Below, piece after piece: positions 8,381 to 20,475 of a DNA stretch of 64,000 bases. Within the stretch, counting starts at the first letter, position 1; every line of letters starts with the position of its first letter. The translations under genes and the position numbers were made by a program. The DNA lies in assembly GCF_020164955.1 (NCBI RefSeq), contig NZ_JAIUHG010000002.1, forward strand, positions 232,845-296,844, read 5' to 3'. Source of the stretch: Mesorhizobium sp. CA8. GTDB taxonomy: Bacteria > Pseudomonadota > Alphaproteobacteria > Rhizobiales > Rhizobiaceae. Under the pieces are notes generated by a model. It did not search any database. It was given only the letters and a program-made list of their open reading frames with translations, and had not been told where the DNA came from.

Positions 8381-8821
8381 CTATCGCTGCCCGAGAACGT
8401 CGGTCACGGCTTCTTCGAAGCGCGAGCATTCTTGCACCAGCCAGTCGCTCATGGCCGGCCAATTGTCCTCGGCGTAGCAGTTCACCCGCCACATCGAGTT
8501 GATGCCGAGACCTTCGCAGCTCTGCTCGGGCCTGAGCTTCAGCCTGGATTCGATCGCCGGCTGGAACGGTTTCAGCCGCGACCAGGACTCCGTGGCGCCG
8601 AACTTCTCATTGCGCCCGAAGAAGACGCCGACATGGTTCTGCGCCGGCGCGACATACATCGAAAGGACCAAAGCGAAATCCGGCAGCCCGCGCTGCCAGA
8701 ACCAAGGCCCGCGTCGCGCGAGCCTTTGCCTTTCTTGCGGGTGCCGTTCGGCGAACAGCGCCCAGAAGCCGCGATGGCGGAACTCCGAGGCGCGACGGCC
8801 GCCGAAGTCGAATTCGTTCAT
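8381..8821 (-). CDS. Conserved-looking hypothetical protein
   Basis: A 146-residue soluble protein starting 'NEFDFGGRRASEFRHRGFWALFAERHP' and containing 'VLSMYVAPAQNHVGVFFGRNEKFGA' in the middle. It somewhat recalls the DUF4268-type 'FW..F' proteins, but the likeness is too weak to use as a call. The start at 8821 is chosen because upstream in-frame sequence overlaps the gapR gene. It lies 22 bases after gapR on the same strand. Confidence 0.6.
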   Translation of the reverse strand: MNEFDFGGRRASEFRHRGFWALFAERHPQERQRLARRGPWFWQRGLPDFALVLSMYVAPAQNHVGVFFGRNEKFGATESWSRLKPFQPAIESRLKLRPEQSCEGLGINSMWRVNCYAEDNWPAMSDWLVQECSRFEEAVTDVLGQR

Positions 8822-8843
8822 GGCCGGTCTCCGGCCATGAGGC

Positions 8844-9104
8844 TTACGCCATGCCGAGGGCGGCCTTGTAGAGATCCAGGATCGATTCTTCCTCCTGGCG
8901 CTCGGCCTGGTCCTTCTTGCGCAGCCGCACGATGGTGCGGATCGCCTTGGTGTCGAAGCCGGTGCCCTTGGCTTCGGCATAGACATCCTTGATGTCGTCG
9001 GAGATCGTCTTCTTCTCTTCCTCGAGCCGCTCGATGCGCTCGATGATGGTGCGCAGCTGGCCGGCGGCTACAGTCTGGCTGGTCTCGGTGATTTCGTCGG
9101 CCAT
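8844..9104 (-). CDS. gapR: GapR-type nucleoid-associated protein (DUF2312)
   Basis: An 86-residue, highly charged, all-helical protein matching the DUF2312/GapR family. It has '[44 protein letters not shown]' and the C-terminal '[11 protein letters not shown]'. In Caulobacter GapR forms a tetrameric clamp on overtwisted DNA ahead of polymerases and stimulates topoisomerases. AGAGA precedes the ATG at 9104; the family length (about 85-90) supports that start over the longer in-frame one. Confidence 0.92.
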   Translation of the reverse strand: MADEITETSQTVAAGQLRTIIERIERLEEEKKTISDDIKDVYAEAKGTGFDTKAIRTIVRLRKKDQAERQEEESILDLYKAALGMA

Positions 9105-9254
9105 TTTTCTCTCCGCGTCTTCTGAAGCGATGGCGATTCCCGCCACGGCGAATTAGAGCGGGTTCCCTGCCCGAGCGGGCGCGGCGGGTCAAGACACTTG
9201 TCGAGCGGCTGTGGACGGCTGCTGTCAATCGTCCGTTCGACGTCCCGATCGCAC

Positions 9255-12713
<3,459 letters not shown>

Positions 12714-12930
12714 GGACTGGGCTCCAGCAGCGGAAGGGAGATGAACCGGCGCAATGATTAACGGGAAAATGCTGCAGCGCAAACAAATTTGCGCGACAGC
12801 TAAAACGATTTAAGTCGCCTGTTTGCGCCAAATCGTCATTGCTGTTGTTCGAACATCGGCAGTCGGCGGTGGACGGCAAGTCCACGACATGCCACGGAGC
12901 TTTCCGGCCGGCCGCAAATCCGCAAACGAA

Positions 12931-12957
12931 AATGCCCGGCGCAAGCGCCGGGCATTC
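12931..12957 (-). terminator. Strong hairpin terminator after livK
   Basis: An almost perfect palindrome ATGCCCGGCGC / GCGCCGGGCAT with a 2-base loop, 27 bases after the livK stop. On the minus strand it runs into ATTTTCGTTT. It closes the liv operon and separates it from pyc. Confidence 0.8.
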
Positions 12958-12983
12958 CGAACAGTCGGCTTGAGTTTGCCGGC

Positions 12984-14099
12984 TTATTTCTCGAAGTAGC
13001 TGTACTTGCCGTCGTCGCCCTTCTTCCACTCGTAGATGACATAGTCGGGACGGGTGATGTCGCCCTTGGCGTCGTAACCGATGTCTCCGATGGCCGTCTT
13101 CCAGGTGTTGGCCCTGATCGTCTCGGCGACCTTCTGCGCATCGTCGGCCGAGCCGGTCTTGGCGATGGCCTGGGCGATGATCTGCACCGCGGCATAGGAG
13201 TAGAGCGTGTAGGCTTCCGGCTCGAAGCCGTTGGCGCGGAACTTCTCCACCACTTCCTTGGCGGCCGGATTCTTGCGCGGATCCGGAGCGAAGGTGTTGA
13301 GCGTGCCGGCAACGGCATCACCCGCGATCGAGGCCAGTTCGTTGGAGACGATACCGTCGCCCGAGAACAGCGGCGCCTTCAGGCCCTGGTCAGCCGACTG
13401 ACGGATGATCAGGCCGGCTTCGGTGTGCAGGCCGCCCCAATAGATGAGCGTGACACCGTTTTCCTTCATCTTGGCGATGAGGGCCGAGAAGTCCTTGTCG
13501 CCGACATTCACGCCTTCATACAATACTTCCTTGATGCCGTTGGCGTTCAGGTTCTTCTTGGTCTCGTCGGCAAGACCCTGGCCATAAGGCGTCTTGTCGT
13601 GGATGATGGCGATCTTGGCATCCTTGAAGTTCTTGGCGATGTAATCGCCGGCCACCTTGCCCTGCTGGTCGTCGCGACCGCAGGTGCGGAAGGTGTTCCA
13701 CATGCCGCGCTCGGTGAACTTCGGATTGGTCGCGGCCGGCGTGATCTCGAGGATGCCGTTCTCTTGATAGACTTCCGACGCCGGGATCGAGACGCCCGAA
13801 TTGAAGTGGCCGTCGACATACTTGACGCCATCGGCGACGAACTTGTTGGCGACCGAGATGCCTTGCTTGGGGTCGGAGACGTCGTCACCGATCTCGAGTT
13901 TGAGCTGCTGGCCGAGGATGCCGCCCGCCGCGTTGATGTCGGCGATCGCCTGTTCCGCGCCCTTCTGCAACTGCGCGCCGAAGGCGGCGTTCGGACCGGT
14001 GATCGGACCGGCGACGCCGATCAGGATGTCGGCCCACGCGCTGCCGCTGAACGCGACGAACGCGGTCAGCGCCACGGCGGACAAAAGTGATTTTTTCAT
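12984..14099 (-). CDS. Branched-chain amino-acid-type ABC transporter substrate-binding protein (LivK/LivJ-like)
   Basis: A 371-residue periplasmic binding protein (type I fold). It carries a signal peptide ('[22 protein letters not shown]', cleavage after about residue 23), then '[24 protein letters not shown]' and '[20 protein letters not shown]', both characteristic of the LivJ/LivK group. It is the last gene of the cluster livH-livM-livG-livF-DUF6867-livK. The neighbouring hydroxyproline genes raise the possibility that the ligand is a proline derivative as well as Leu/Ile/Val; that is inference. Confidence 0.88.
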   Translation of the reverse strand: MKKSLLSAVALTAFVAFSGSAWADILIGVAGPITGPNAAFGAQLQKGAEQAIADINAAGGILGQQLKLEIGDDVSDPKQGISVANKFVADGVKYVDGHFNSGVSIPASEVYQENGILEITPAATNPKFTERGMWNTFRTCGRDDQQGKVAGDYIAKNFKDAKIAIIHDKTPYGQGLADETKKNLNANGIKEVLYEGVNVGDKDFSALIAKMKENGVTLIYWGGLHTEAGLIIRQSADQGLKAPLFSGDGIVSNELASIAGDAVAGTLNTFAPDPRKNPAAKEVVEKFRANGFEPEAYTLYSYAAVQIIAQAIAKTGSADDAQKVAETIRANTWKTAIGDIGYDAKGDITRPDYVIYEWKKGDDGKYSYFEK

Positions 14100-14235
14100 T
14101 GAAACGCTCCCATTTACGGAGTGGGCGTGGATGATACTTTCATGCGATGCCCACCCTTATCGCAGAAAGCATAGAATGCCGATTTTCAGGCACTTGTCAC
14201 GCCGATTCATCCCCGAAACGGCGTAATGGTGAACG

Positions 14236-14583
14236 TCAAGCTTTCGGTTTCCAGCTTAACAAGGAAGCTCTTTCATAGAGCCAGTTATACTGTGTGACCA
14301 TTTGGTTGGTGCGTGTGTATTGATAGCCGACGAAGCCGAAAATCATCAGCACGATGGTGTCGACGATATAGTAATGCAGCGAGAACATCGTGCCCTCGAA
14401 CAAAGCGTGATGGATGAACCTGACGCCGATGCCGAGACCGAGCAGGTAGAAAAACAGCTGCAGATACGTGCTCCAGGTCTGAGCCGCCGCCTTGCCTGTC
14501 ATCCATGCCGCCCCGCCGCCAAGCAGGCCTGTGACGAACAGGAACTGCCAGATCGTGGCCTCTTCATAGATAATACCCTGCAT
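14236..14583 (-). CDS. DUF6867-type small membrane protein of the liv cluster
   Basis: A 115-residue protein with three membrane helices (about 12-30, 38-56 and 70-88). It begins 'QGIIYEEATIWQFLFVTGLLGGGAAWMTG', which fits the DUF6867 family that accompanies liv genes in Rhizobiales. It lies between livF and livK on the same strand. Function is unknown; its constant company suggests a transporter accessory role. The C-terminus 'YNWLYERASLLSWKPKA' is soluble and basic. Confidence 0.75.
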   Translation of the reverse strand: MQGIIYEEATIWQFLFVTGLLGGGAAWMTGKAAAQTWSTYLQLFFYLLGLGIGVRFIHHALFEGTMFSLHYYIVDTIVLMIFGFVGYQYTRTNQMVTQYNWLYERASLLSWKPKA

Positions 14584-14605
14584 GGTTGATATCCCCAGAT
14601 CTTAG

Positions 14606-14703
14606 CATGATCCCGAAAAGTTGCAGACTTTTCGGAGAAGGTCATGCTTCAAGAACAAAGCCTTAGAGCGGGATGGCGATCTTGGGAAAGTCATCGCGCT
14701 CTA
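14606..14703. repeat. Dispersed repeat, family B, containing the livF stop codon
   Basis: The left part is the palindrome CATGATCCCGAAAAGT / ACTTTTCGGAGAAGGTCATG. The right part begins TAGAGCGGGATGGCGAT and ends ATCGCGCTCTA, again inverted. This CATGATCCCGAAAAG...TAGAGCGGG arrangement is a common rhizobial intergenic repeat. Its last three bases (14701-14703) are the TAG of livF read on the minus strand. Confidence 0.75.
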
Positions 14704-15429
14704 ATGATGTCCGCCTTCGAGATAGGCGGCCCGCACTTCCGGATTGGCGAGCAGTTCCTTGCCGGTGCCGCTCATCGTCACATTGCCGTTGACCATGACA
14801 TAACCGCGCGTGGCCAGTTTGAGCGCGCCGAAGGCGTTCTGCTCGACCAGGAACACGGTCAGCCCCTGCGTCTTGTTGAGCTCGCGGATGGCGTCGAAGA
14901 TCTGCTTGACGATCAGCGGCGCCAAGCCCAGCGACGGCTCGTCCAGCAAAAGCAGTTTCGGCCGCGCCATCAGCGCGCGCCCGATCGACAGCATCTGCTG
15001 CTCGCCGCCCGACAGGGTGCCGCCGCGCTGGGTGATGCGCTCCTTCAGCCGCGGGAACAGCGTGAACACCTTTTCGACGTCCTCGTCATAATGTTTGAGG
15101 TTGTCGAGGCTGGCGCCCATCTGCAGGTTTTCCATCACCGTCATGCGCGGGAAGATGCGGCGTCCTTCCGGCGACTGGGCGATACGCAGGCGGGCGATCT
15201 CGTGCGTCGGTAGCTGGGTGATGTCGGTGCCGGCGAAGGTGATGGTGCCGGTCCGCGCGCGAGGAGCGCCGAAGATGGTCATCATCAAGGTCGACTTGCC
15301 GGCGCCGTTGGCGCCGATAAGCGCCACGATCTCACCCTGGTTGACCTGCACATTGACGCCGTTCAGCGCGCGGATGTTGCCGTAATAGGTCTCGACGCCC
15401 TTGATGTCGAGCAGCGTTGTGCCGGCCAT
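14701..15429 (-). CDS. livF: Branched-chain amino-acid-type ABC transporter ATP-binding protein LivF
   Basis: A 242-residue ABC ATPase. Walker A 'GANGAGKST' (about 38-46), signature 'LSGGEQQ', Walker B 'LLLLDEPSLGL' and a switch His are all present, and the 'RIAQSPEGRRIFPRMTVMENL' stretch is diagnostic of LivF. Its ATG overlaps the livG stop by one base (TAATG), so the two ATPases are translationally coupled. The stop codon lies in a dispersed repeat. Confidence 0.92.
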   Translation of the reverse strand: MAGTTLLDIKGVETYYGNIRALNGVNVQVNQGEIVALIGANGAGKSTLMMTIFGAPRARTGTITFAGTDITQLPTHEIARLRIAQSPEGRRIFPRMTVMENLQMGASLDNLKHYDEDVEKVFTLFPRLKERITQRGGTLSGGEQQMLSIGRALMARPKLLLLDEPSLGLAPLIVKQIFDAIRELNKTQGLTVFLVEQNAFGALKLATRGYVMVNGNVTMSGTGKELLANPEVRAAYLEGGHH

Positions 15430-16622
15430 TATTTGCGCCCTCCGCGCTTGCCCGCTGTGGGCTTGGCCGCTGTGTCCTTGCCCTTCGAAGCACTGCCGGC
15501 TTTCGCGGCGGGCGCCTTGGCAGCCGGCTTGTTAGGTGCCGCTTTCGCAGTGCCGGATTTCGCGGCCGGCTTGGCTGCCGATTGGGGCTTGCTGGCTACC
15601 GAAGCGGCGCGCGCGTCGACCTGCGCCGCCTTCGAGGCGCCCTTCGACACGGTGACCCGCTCGCCCTCATTCGCATGTTCGACGGAATCGGAAACCGGCC
15701 CCGCCATCATCGAAGCGGTATTGCCGGGCCCATGCGCGGAATCGGGGCCGGTATCGAGCTGCTCGATCACGTCCTCGTCGCCGACCTCGGTCAGCACCGT
15801 CTCGACCTCTTCGTCGTCGACGCCGAGATAGGCGGCGATGACGCGCGGGTCGGTCCTGACCGATGCCGGATTGCCGTCGGAAATCTTGCGGCCGTATTCG
15901 AGCACGACGACATGGTCGGAGATCTGCATCACCACCGACATGTCATGCTCGATGAGCAGGATCGACGTGCCGGTGCTTTTGATGCCCATCAACAGCTCGT
16001 TGAGCGCGGCCGATTCCTTCGGATTGAGGCCGGCGGCCGGCTCGTCCAGGCACAGAAGCTCCGGCCCGGTGCACATGGCGCGCGCAATCTCCAGGCGCCG
16101 CTGCGCGCCATAGGGCAGGTCGCCGGCGGGATCGTCGGCGCGGTCGACGAGATCGGCCTTCTCCAGCCAGTGCCTGGCGAGTTCGATCGATTCGGCCGAG
16201 GCCTGTCGATAGCTCGGAAAGCCGAATAGGCCGAGAAGGGTATAGCCCGATGCCTTCATCAGCTTGTTGTGCTGAGCAACGAGCAGGTTCTCGAGCAGCG
16301 TCATGCCGGAGAACAGGCGGATGTTCTGGAAAGTGCGCGCCACCTTGGCGCGCGCCGGGATCTCATGGTTGGGCAGGCGCTCGAGCAGATAGGTCGAGCC
16401 GTCGTTCCGGTTCAGCGTCATCATGCCTTCGGTCGGCTTGTAGAAGCCGGTGATGCAGTTGAACACCGTGGTCTTGCCGGCGCCGTTCGGGCCGATCAAC
16501 GCGGTGATCTCGCCGCGCCTGGCCTGGAACGACAGGTCGCCGATGGCGACCAGGCCGCCGAACTTCATCGACAGATGCTCGACCTGCAGGATGAAGTCGT
16601 TCGAGGAAGGGGTCGCGTTCAT
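15429..16622 (-). CDS. livG: Branched-chain amino-acid-type ABC transporter ATP-binding protein LivG with a long Ala/Lys-rich tail
   Basis: A 397-residue protein. Residues about 10-265 form a normal LivG ATPase: Walker A 'GPNGAGKTT', 'YGAQRRLEIARA' in place of the usual signature, and Walker B 'LLCLDEPAAGLNP'. LivG is normally 250-300 residues. Here an acidic linker is followed by some 70 residues of Ala/Lys/Pro repeats ('KPAAKSGTAKAAPNK') ending in GKRGGRK. The tail resembles the disordered tails of DNA- or RNA-binding proteins. The start at 16622 overlaps the livM stop by one base. Confidence 0.9.
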   Translation of the reverse strand: MNATPSSNDFILQVEHLSMKFGGLVAIGDLSFQARRGEITALIGPNGAGKTTVFNCITGFYKPTEGMMTLNRNDGSTYLLERLPNHEIPARAKVARTFQNIRLFSGMTLLENLLVAQHNKLMKASGYTLLGLFGFPSYRQASAESIELARHWLEKADLVDRADDPAGDLPYGAQRRLEIARAMCTGPELLCLDEPAAGLNPKESAALNELLMGIKSTGTSILLIEHDMSVVMQISDHVVVLEYGRKISDGNPASVRTDPRVIAAYLGVDDEEVETVLTEVGDEDVIEQLDTGPDSAHGPGNTASMMAGPVSDSVEHANEGERVTVSKGASKAAQVDARAASVASKPQSAAKPAAKSGTAKAAPNKPAAKAPAAKAGSASKGKDTAAKPTAGKRGGRK

Positions 16623-18217
16623 CAGCCGTGGCCCTCCTTGGTGAAGGAGGCCGAGACCGCTCTTCGCTGCTTGAGGAAGGCCGTGGGCTCGCGGCTGCCG
16701 ACGAAGCCGCGCGGCTTCCACAGCATGACGATCACCATGGCCATGCCGAACAGGAGCATGCGGTAGAGTTCAGGCGTGAAATCGGGACCGAAGACCCGCT
16801 TCAGGAAGTCGAGTTCTCGCAACGCTTCAGTGCCGCCGATCATCACCAGTGCCGCTATGGCGATGCCGATCAGCGAACCCATGCCGCCAAGCACGACGAT
16901 GGCAAGGACGATCGCCGATTCCAGGAAGACGAAGGATTCTGGGCTGACGAACCCTTGCCGTGCGGCGAAGAACGAGCCGGCAAAGCCGCCGAACATGGCG
17001 CCGGTGGCGAACGCCGTCAGCTTGGTAGTGGTGGTGTTGATGCCGAGCGAGCGGCAGGCGATCTCGTCCTCACGTAGCGCTTCCCACGCCCTGCCGACCG
17101 GCAGACGGCGCAGTCTGACGGTGACGAAGGCGGTGAGGAGGCAGAGCCCTAAGATTAGATAATAGAGGAAAATCTTGTAGTAGGCGCTCGATGTGGCGAT
17201 GTTCAAAACCTTAGCGATGTAGTTCGGATCGGAGACGTTGAACGTCATCAGGCCGAAGAACGAGACTTTCGGAATGCCGGAGATGCCGGCCGAACCATTG
17301 GTCACTTCGCGCCAGTTGATCAGCACGAGCCGGATGATCTCGCCGAAGGCGAGCGTGACGATCGCCAGATAGTCGCCGCGCAATCGCAGCACCGGAAAGC
17401 CGAGCATGACGCCCCAGAATGCGGCCATGCAGCCGGCGGCCGGAAGCAGAATCCAGAAGGACAGGCCGAAATGCGTGCCGAGCAGCGCGTAGGCATACGC
17501 GCCGACAGCATAGAAGGCGACATAACCGAGGTCGAGCAGTCCGGCGAGGCCGATGACGATGTTCAGCCCCCAAGCCAGCATCACATAGATCAGGATCTGT
17601 ATGCCGAAATTGTCGACCCACTTCAGAGAGCCCTGAAAACCTCCCGCCATCGACCCTGTCATCAGCGCAAGCACCAGCACGACGACGACCGGATAGAGCG
17701 CCAGCGCGCTGATGCCCAACGCCGACAAGTGGGCGTGGATGAAGGCCCGGAAATAATACATTACCCAGGCGACGGCATAGATGATCGCCAACGCCCGCAC
17801 GAAGCGTGCGTAGCCGGCAAGGTCGGGTCCGAGCAGCCCGTCAAGCGAGCCGGCCAGCACGAACAGCAAGGCTGCGATAACGACCGCGGCTATGAAAAAA
17901 GGCATCCTGAAGAAGCGTGCCGCCACGGTCTCGGGCAGCAGGCCTGTGTCGATGTCGGCGACCTTCAGACTCGCCAGGAAGGGCTGGCCATAAGCAACAT
18001 ACAGGAAGCGGCCAACGGCAGTGGCAATGACCACCAGGGCGAGCAAGCCCCAGCGCTGCACCAGGATCAGTTCGTTGCTGATGTTCTGGTCGGTCCTGAG
18101 ACCGATGAAAAGCACGAACAGGCCGAGCGAAATGGCGCCGGCGTAAAGCGCCTCGCGGAAAGCACGTTGGATGGGAGTAGCGACGGCGTCGCGCTCCGAA
18201 GACACGGTAGCGGCCAT
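16622..18217 (-). CDS. livM: Branched-chain amino-acid-type ABC transporter permease LivM
   Basis: A 531-residue permease. The C-terminal 300 residues carry the LivM fold with 'GLNIVIGLAGLLDLGYVAFYAVGAYAYALL', the loop 'GFPVLRLRGDYLAIVTLAFGEIIRL' and the EAA-like 'WEALREDEIACRSLGIN'. The N-terminal 200 residues add several more helices, as in the long LivM proteins of rhizobia. It lies 5 bases downstream of livH and is coupled to livG. Confidence 0.92.
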   Translation of the reverse strand: MAATVSSERDAVATPIQRAFREALYAGAISLGLFVLFIGLRTDQNISNELILVQRWGLLALVVIATAVGRFLYVAYGQPFLASLKVADIDTGLLPETVAARFFRMPFFIAAVVIAALLFVLAGSLDGLLGPDLAGYARFVRALAIIYAVAWVMYYFRAFIHAHLSALGISALALYPVVVVLVLALMTGSMAGGFQGSLKWVDNFGIQILIYVMLAWGLNIVIGLAGLLDLGYVAFYAVGAYAYALLGTHFGLSFWILLPAAGCMAAFWGVMLGFPVLRLRGDYLAIVTLAFGEIIRLVLINWREVTNGSAGISGIPKVSFFGLMTFNVSDPNYIAKVLNIATSSAYYKIFLYYLILGLCLLTAFVTVRLRRLPVGRAWEALREDEIACRSLGINTTTTKLTAFATGAMFGGFAGSFFAARQGFVSPESFVFLESAIVLAIVVLGGMGSLIGIAIAALVMIGGTEALRELDFLKRVFGPDFTPELYRMLLFGMAMVIVMLWKPRGFVGSREPTAFLKQRRAVSASFTKEGHG

Positions 18218-18222
18218 GAGGA

Positions 18223-19125
18223 TCAGACCTTTTCGACTTCAGGCCGGCCGAGGATGCCGGAGGGCAGGAAGATCAGCACGATCGCCAGGATCGAGAAAGC
18301 GGCGACGTCCTTGTAGTCGATCGAGAAATAGGCCGACCACATGCTCTCGATGAAGCCGATGAGCAATCCTCCGAGCACGGCGCCGGGCAGGGAGCCGATG
18401 CCGCCAAGCACGGCCGCCGTGAAGGCTTTCACGCCCGGCACGAAGCCGTCCGAGAACACCACGACGCCGTAATACATCAGGAACAGCGTGCCGGCGACCG
18501 CGGCAAGGGCCGCGCCCATGATGAAGGTGATGGAGATGGTGCGGTCGACGTCGATGCCCAGCAGCGCGGCCATCTTGCGGTCCTGTTCGCAGGCGCGCTG
18601 CGCCCGCCCGAGCGCCGTTCTGTTGACGAGATACCAGAAGATCGCCAGCAGTATGACGGTGACGATCACGATGAGGATCTGCTTCAGTGAAACGCTCACG
18701 CCATCAACAGTGTAGACTTGGCTGACCAGCGGCGGAATCGGCTTGTTGCGCGGCCCTTGCGTGACCTGGACGAAGTTGGACAGCGCGATCGACATGCCGA
18801 TGGCGGTGATCAGCGGCGCCAGGCGGAACGAGCCGCGCAGCGGCCGGTAGGCTACCTTCTCGATCGTCCAGTTGTAGAGGCTGGTGAGAAGCATCGCCAC
18901 GATCATCATGATCAGGAGCGCCACCACGACCGGCACCGAATAGAACAGCGCGCCAAGGATCAGGAAGACGATGAGCGCCGTGAAGGCGCCGACCATGAAG
19001 ATGTCGCCATGGGCGAAATTGATCATGCCGATGATGCCGTAGACCATCGTGTAGCCGATCGCGATCAGCCCATAGATCGATCCCAGCGTCAGCCCATTGA
19101 TAAGCTGCTGGACGAAATACTGCAT
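18223..19125 (-). CDS. livH: Branched-chain amino-acid-type ABC transporter permease LivH
   Basis: A 300-residue inner-membrane permease starting 'QYFVQQLINGLTLGSIYGLIAIGYTMVYGIIGMINFAHGD', the LivH signature opening. The EAA-like loop 'GRAQRACEQDRKMAALLGIDV' is near residues 183-203. It is the first gene of the liv operon. The 335 bases upstream hold no gene and presumably the promoter, though no clear box stands out. Confidence 0.92.
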   Translation of the reverse strand: MQYFVQQLINGLTLGSIYGLIAIGYTMVYGIIGMINFAHGDIFMVGAFTALIVFLILGALFYSVPVVVALLIMMIVAMLLTSLYNWTIEKVAYRPLRGSFRLAPLITAIGMSIALSNFVQVTQGPRNKPIPPLVSQVYTVDGVSVSLKQILIVIVTVILLAIFWYLVNRTALGRAQRACEQDRKMAALLGIDVDRTISITFIMGAALAAVAGTLFLMYYGVVVFSDGFVPGVKAFTAAVLGGIGSLPGAVLGGLLIGFIESMWSAYFSIDYKDVAAFSILAIVLIFLPSGILGRPEVEKV

Positions 19126-19460
19126 ATTTATGCGGCTCCCCTGGAATGTCGCCTTTCAGGACGCATTCCTTTTCGTATTGCCCCTAGTCGTAAAGTTTCG
19201 AGCCCGGATTGCAACGTGATTTTTCAATCGCTCCGCGTGGTTTGGAAGCACGCCGTCCGATTGCCCGTTTTTTCGCGCCCGACCCCTGGACTATCGCGGA
19301 CCCTATCATTGGCATAACGCAATGTCTTTGACGATTCACCCCTATAATGCCCGTCCTTTCGAAGAAAGTGCCGTCAAAAGAAGGTGATGTGAAGATTTCT
19401 TGCGCGAACGAAGGCACTCCATTTTAGCCGGAGCGCCTTCCGTTGCGCGAGCTATGACGC
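19126..19460. other. Intergenic region between livH and the hydroxyproline epimerase gene
   Basis: About 335 bases without a credible gene. It must hold the end of the hydroxyproline operon and the liv promoter. No clear hairpin, repeat or palindromic operator was seen. Confidence 0.5.
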
Positions 19461-20462
19461 TTATGTGACGATGAACCCGTGCGCGAACGGATCGCGGTCG
19501 TCGATGAAGATGGTGTTCAACCCGGTCATCCGTGCCCAGCCGCCGATCGAGGGGATGATCGCCGGCTTGCCCGCCACGCTGACCTCCTTTTCGACCCTAC
19601 CCTTGAACAGCGAGCCGATGATCGATTCATGCACGAAACTGTCGCCGGGCTTGAGCTTGCCCTTGGCATGGAGCTGCGCCATGCGTGCCGAGGTGCCCGT
19701 GCCGCAAGGCGAGCGGTCGATCGCCTTGTCGCCATAGAAGACGGCGTTGCGCGCATCGGCCTCGGCATGTTTCGGCTTGCCCGTCCACAGCATATGCGAG
19801 AGCCGGTTGATGCCGGGGTTCTCCGGATGCACGAAAGAGTATTTCTCGTTGAGGCGCTGGCGCACCACCGGGCTCCAGGCGATGAGGTTGCCCGCCGAGT
19901 AATCGGCCATGTCCCGATAATTCTTCTGTGGCTCGACGATGGCGTAGAAATTGCCGCCATAAGCGACGTCGACGCTGATCTCCCCGAGCACCGGGCAGTC
20001 GACGGTCAATCCTTCGGCATAGAGGAAGGACGGCACGTTGGTGATGCGCACCTCCTCGACATATTCGCCGACCTGTTTGTATTCGGCGATGACAAGGCCG
20101 GCCGGCGTGTCGAGTCTCAAGACGCCCGGCGTCTTTGGCTTCACCAGCCCGTGTTCGATCGCCATCGTGACGGTGCCGATCGTACCATGGCCGCACATCG
20201 GCAGGCAGCCCGAGGTCTCGATGAACAGGATGGCGATGTCGCAGTCCTCGCGCGTCGGCGGGTAGAGGATCGAGCCCGACATCACGTCATGGCCGCGCGG
20301 CTCGAACATCAGCCCGGTGCGGATCCAGTCATATTCGGCGAGGAAATGCGCCCGCCGCTCCATCATGGTCGCCCCCTCGAGCAGCGGCCCGCCGCCGGCG
20401 ACCAGGCGCACCGGGTTGCCGCAGGTGTGGCCGTCGATGCAGAAGAAGGATTTTTTCGCCAT
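19461..20462 (-). CDS. 4-hydroxyproline 2-epimerase (proline racemase family)
   Basis: A 333-residue member of the proline racemase superfamily. Two catalytic cysteines are present: Cys90 in 'LPMCGHGT' and Cys253 in 'DRSPCGTGTSA'. The Cys/Cys pair marks racemases/epimerases; dehydratase relatives replace one by Thr. With the neighbouring D-amino-acid oxidase-like and DapA-like genes it most likely converts trans-4-hydroxy-L-proline to cis-4-hydroxy-D-proline in the cytoplasm. It starts 13 bases after the flavoprotein gene ends, in one operon. Confidence 0.88.
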   Translation of the reverse strand: MAKKSFFCIDGHTCGNPVRLVAGGGPLLEGATMMERRAHFLAEYDWIRTGLMFEPRGHDVMSGSILYPPTREDCDIAILFIETSGCLPMCGHGTIGTVTMAIEHGLVKPKTPGVLRLDTPAGLVIAEYKQVGEYVEEVRITNVPSFLYAEGLTVDCPVLGEISVDVAYGGNFYAIVEPQKNYRDMADYSAGNLIAWSPVVRQRLNEKYSFVHPENPGINRLSHMLWTGKPKHAEADARNAVFYGDKAIDRSPCGTGTSARMAQLHAKGKLKPGDSFVHESIIGSLFKGRVEKEVSVAGKPAIIPSIGGWARMTGLNTIFIDDRDPFAHGFIVT

Positions 20463-20475
20463 GATGCACTCTTTT

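Noticed and set aside
19184..19417. 77-codon minus-strand frame upstream of livH
   Set aside because: No ribosome-binding site, no recognisable fold and a mixed composition; treated as non-coding.
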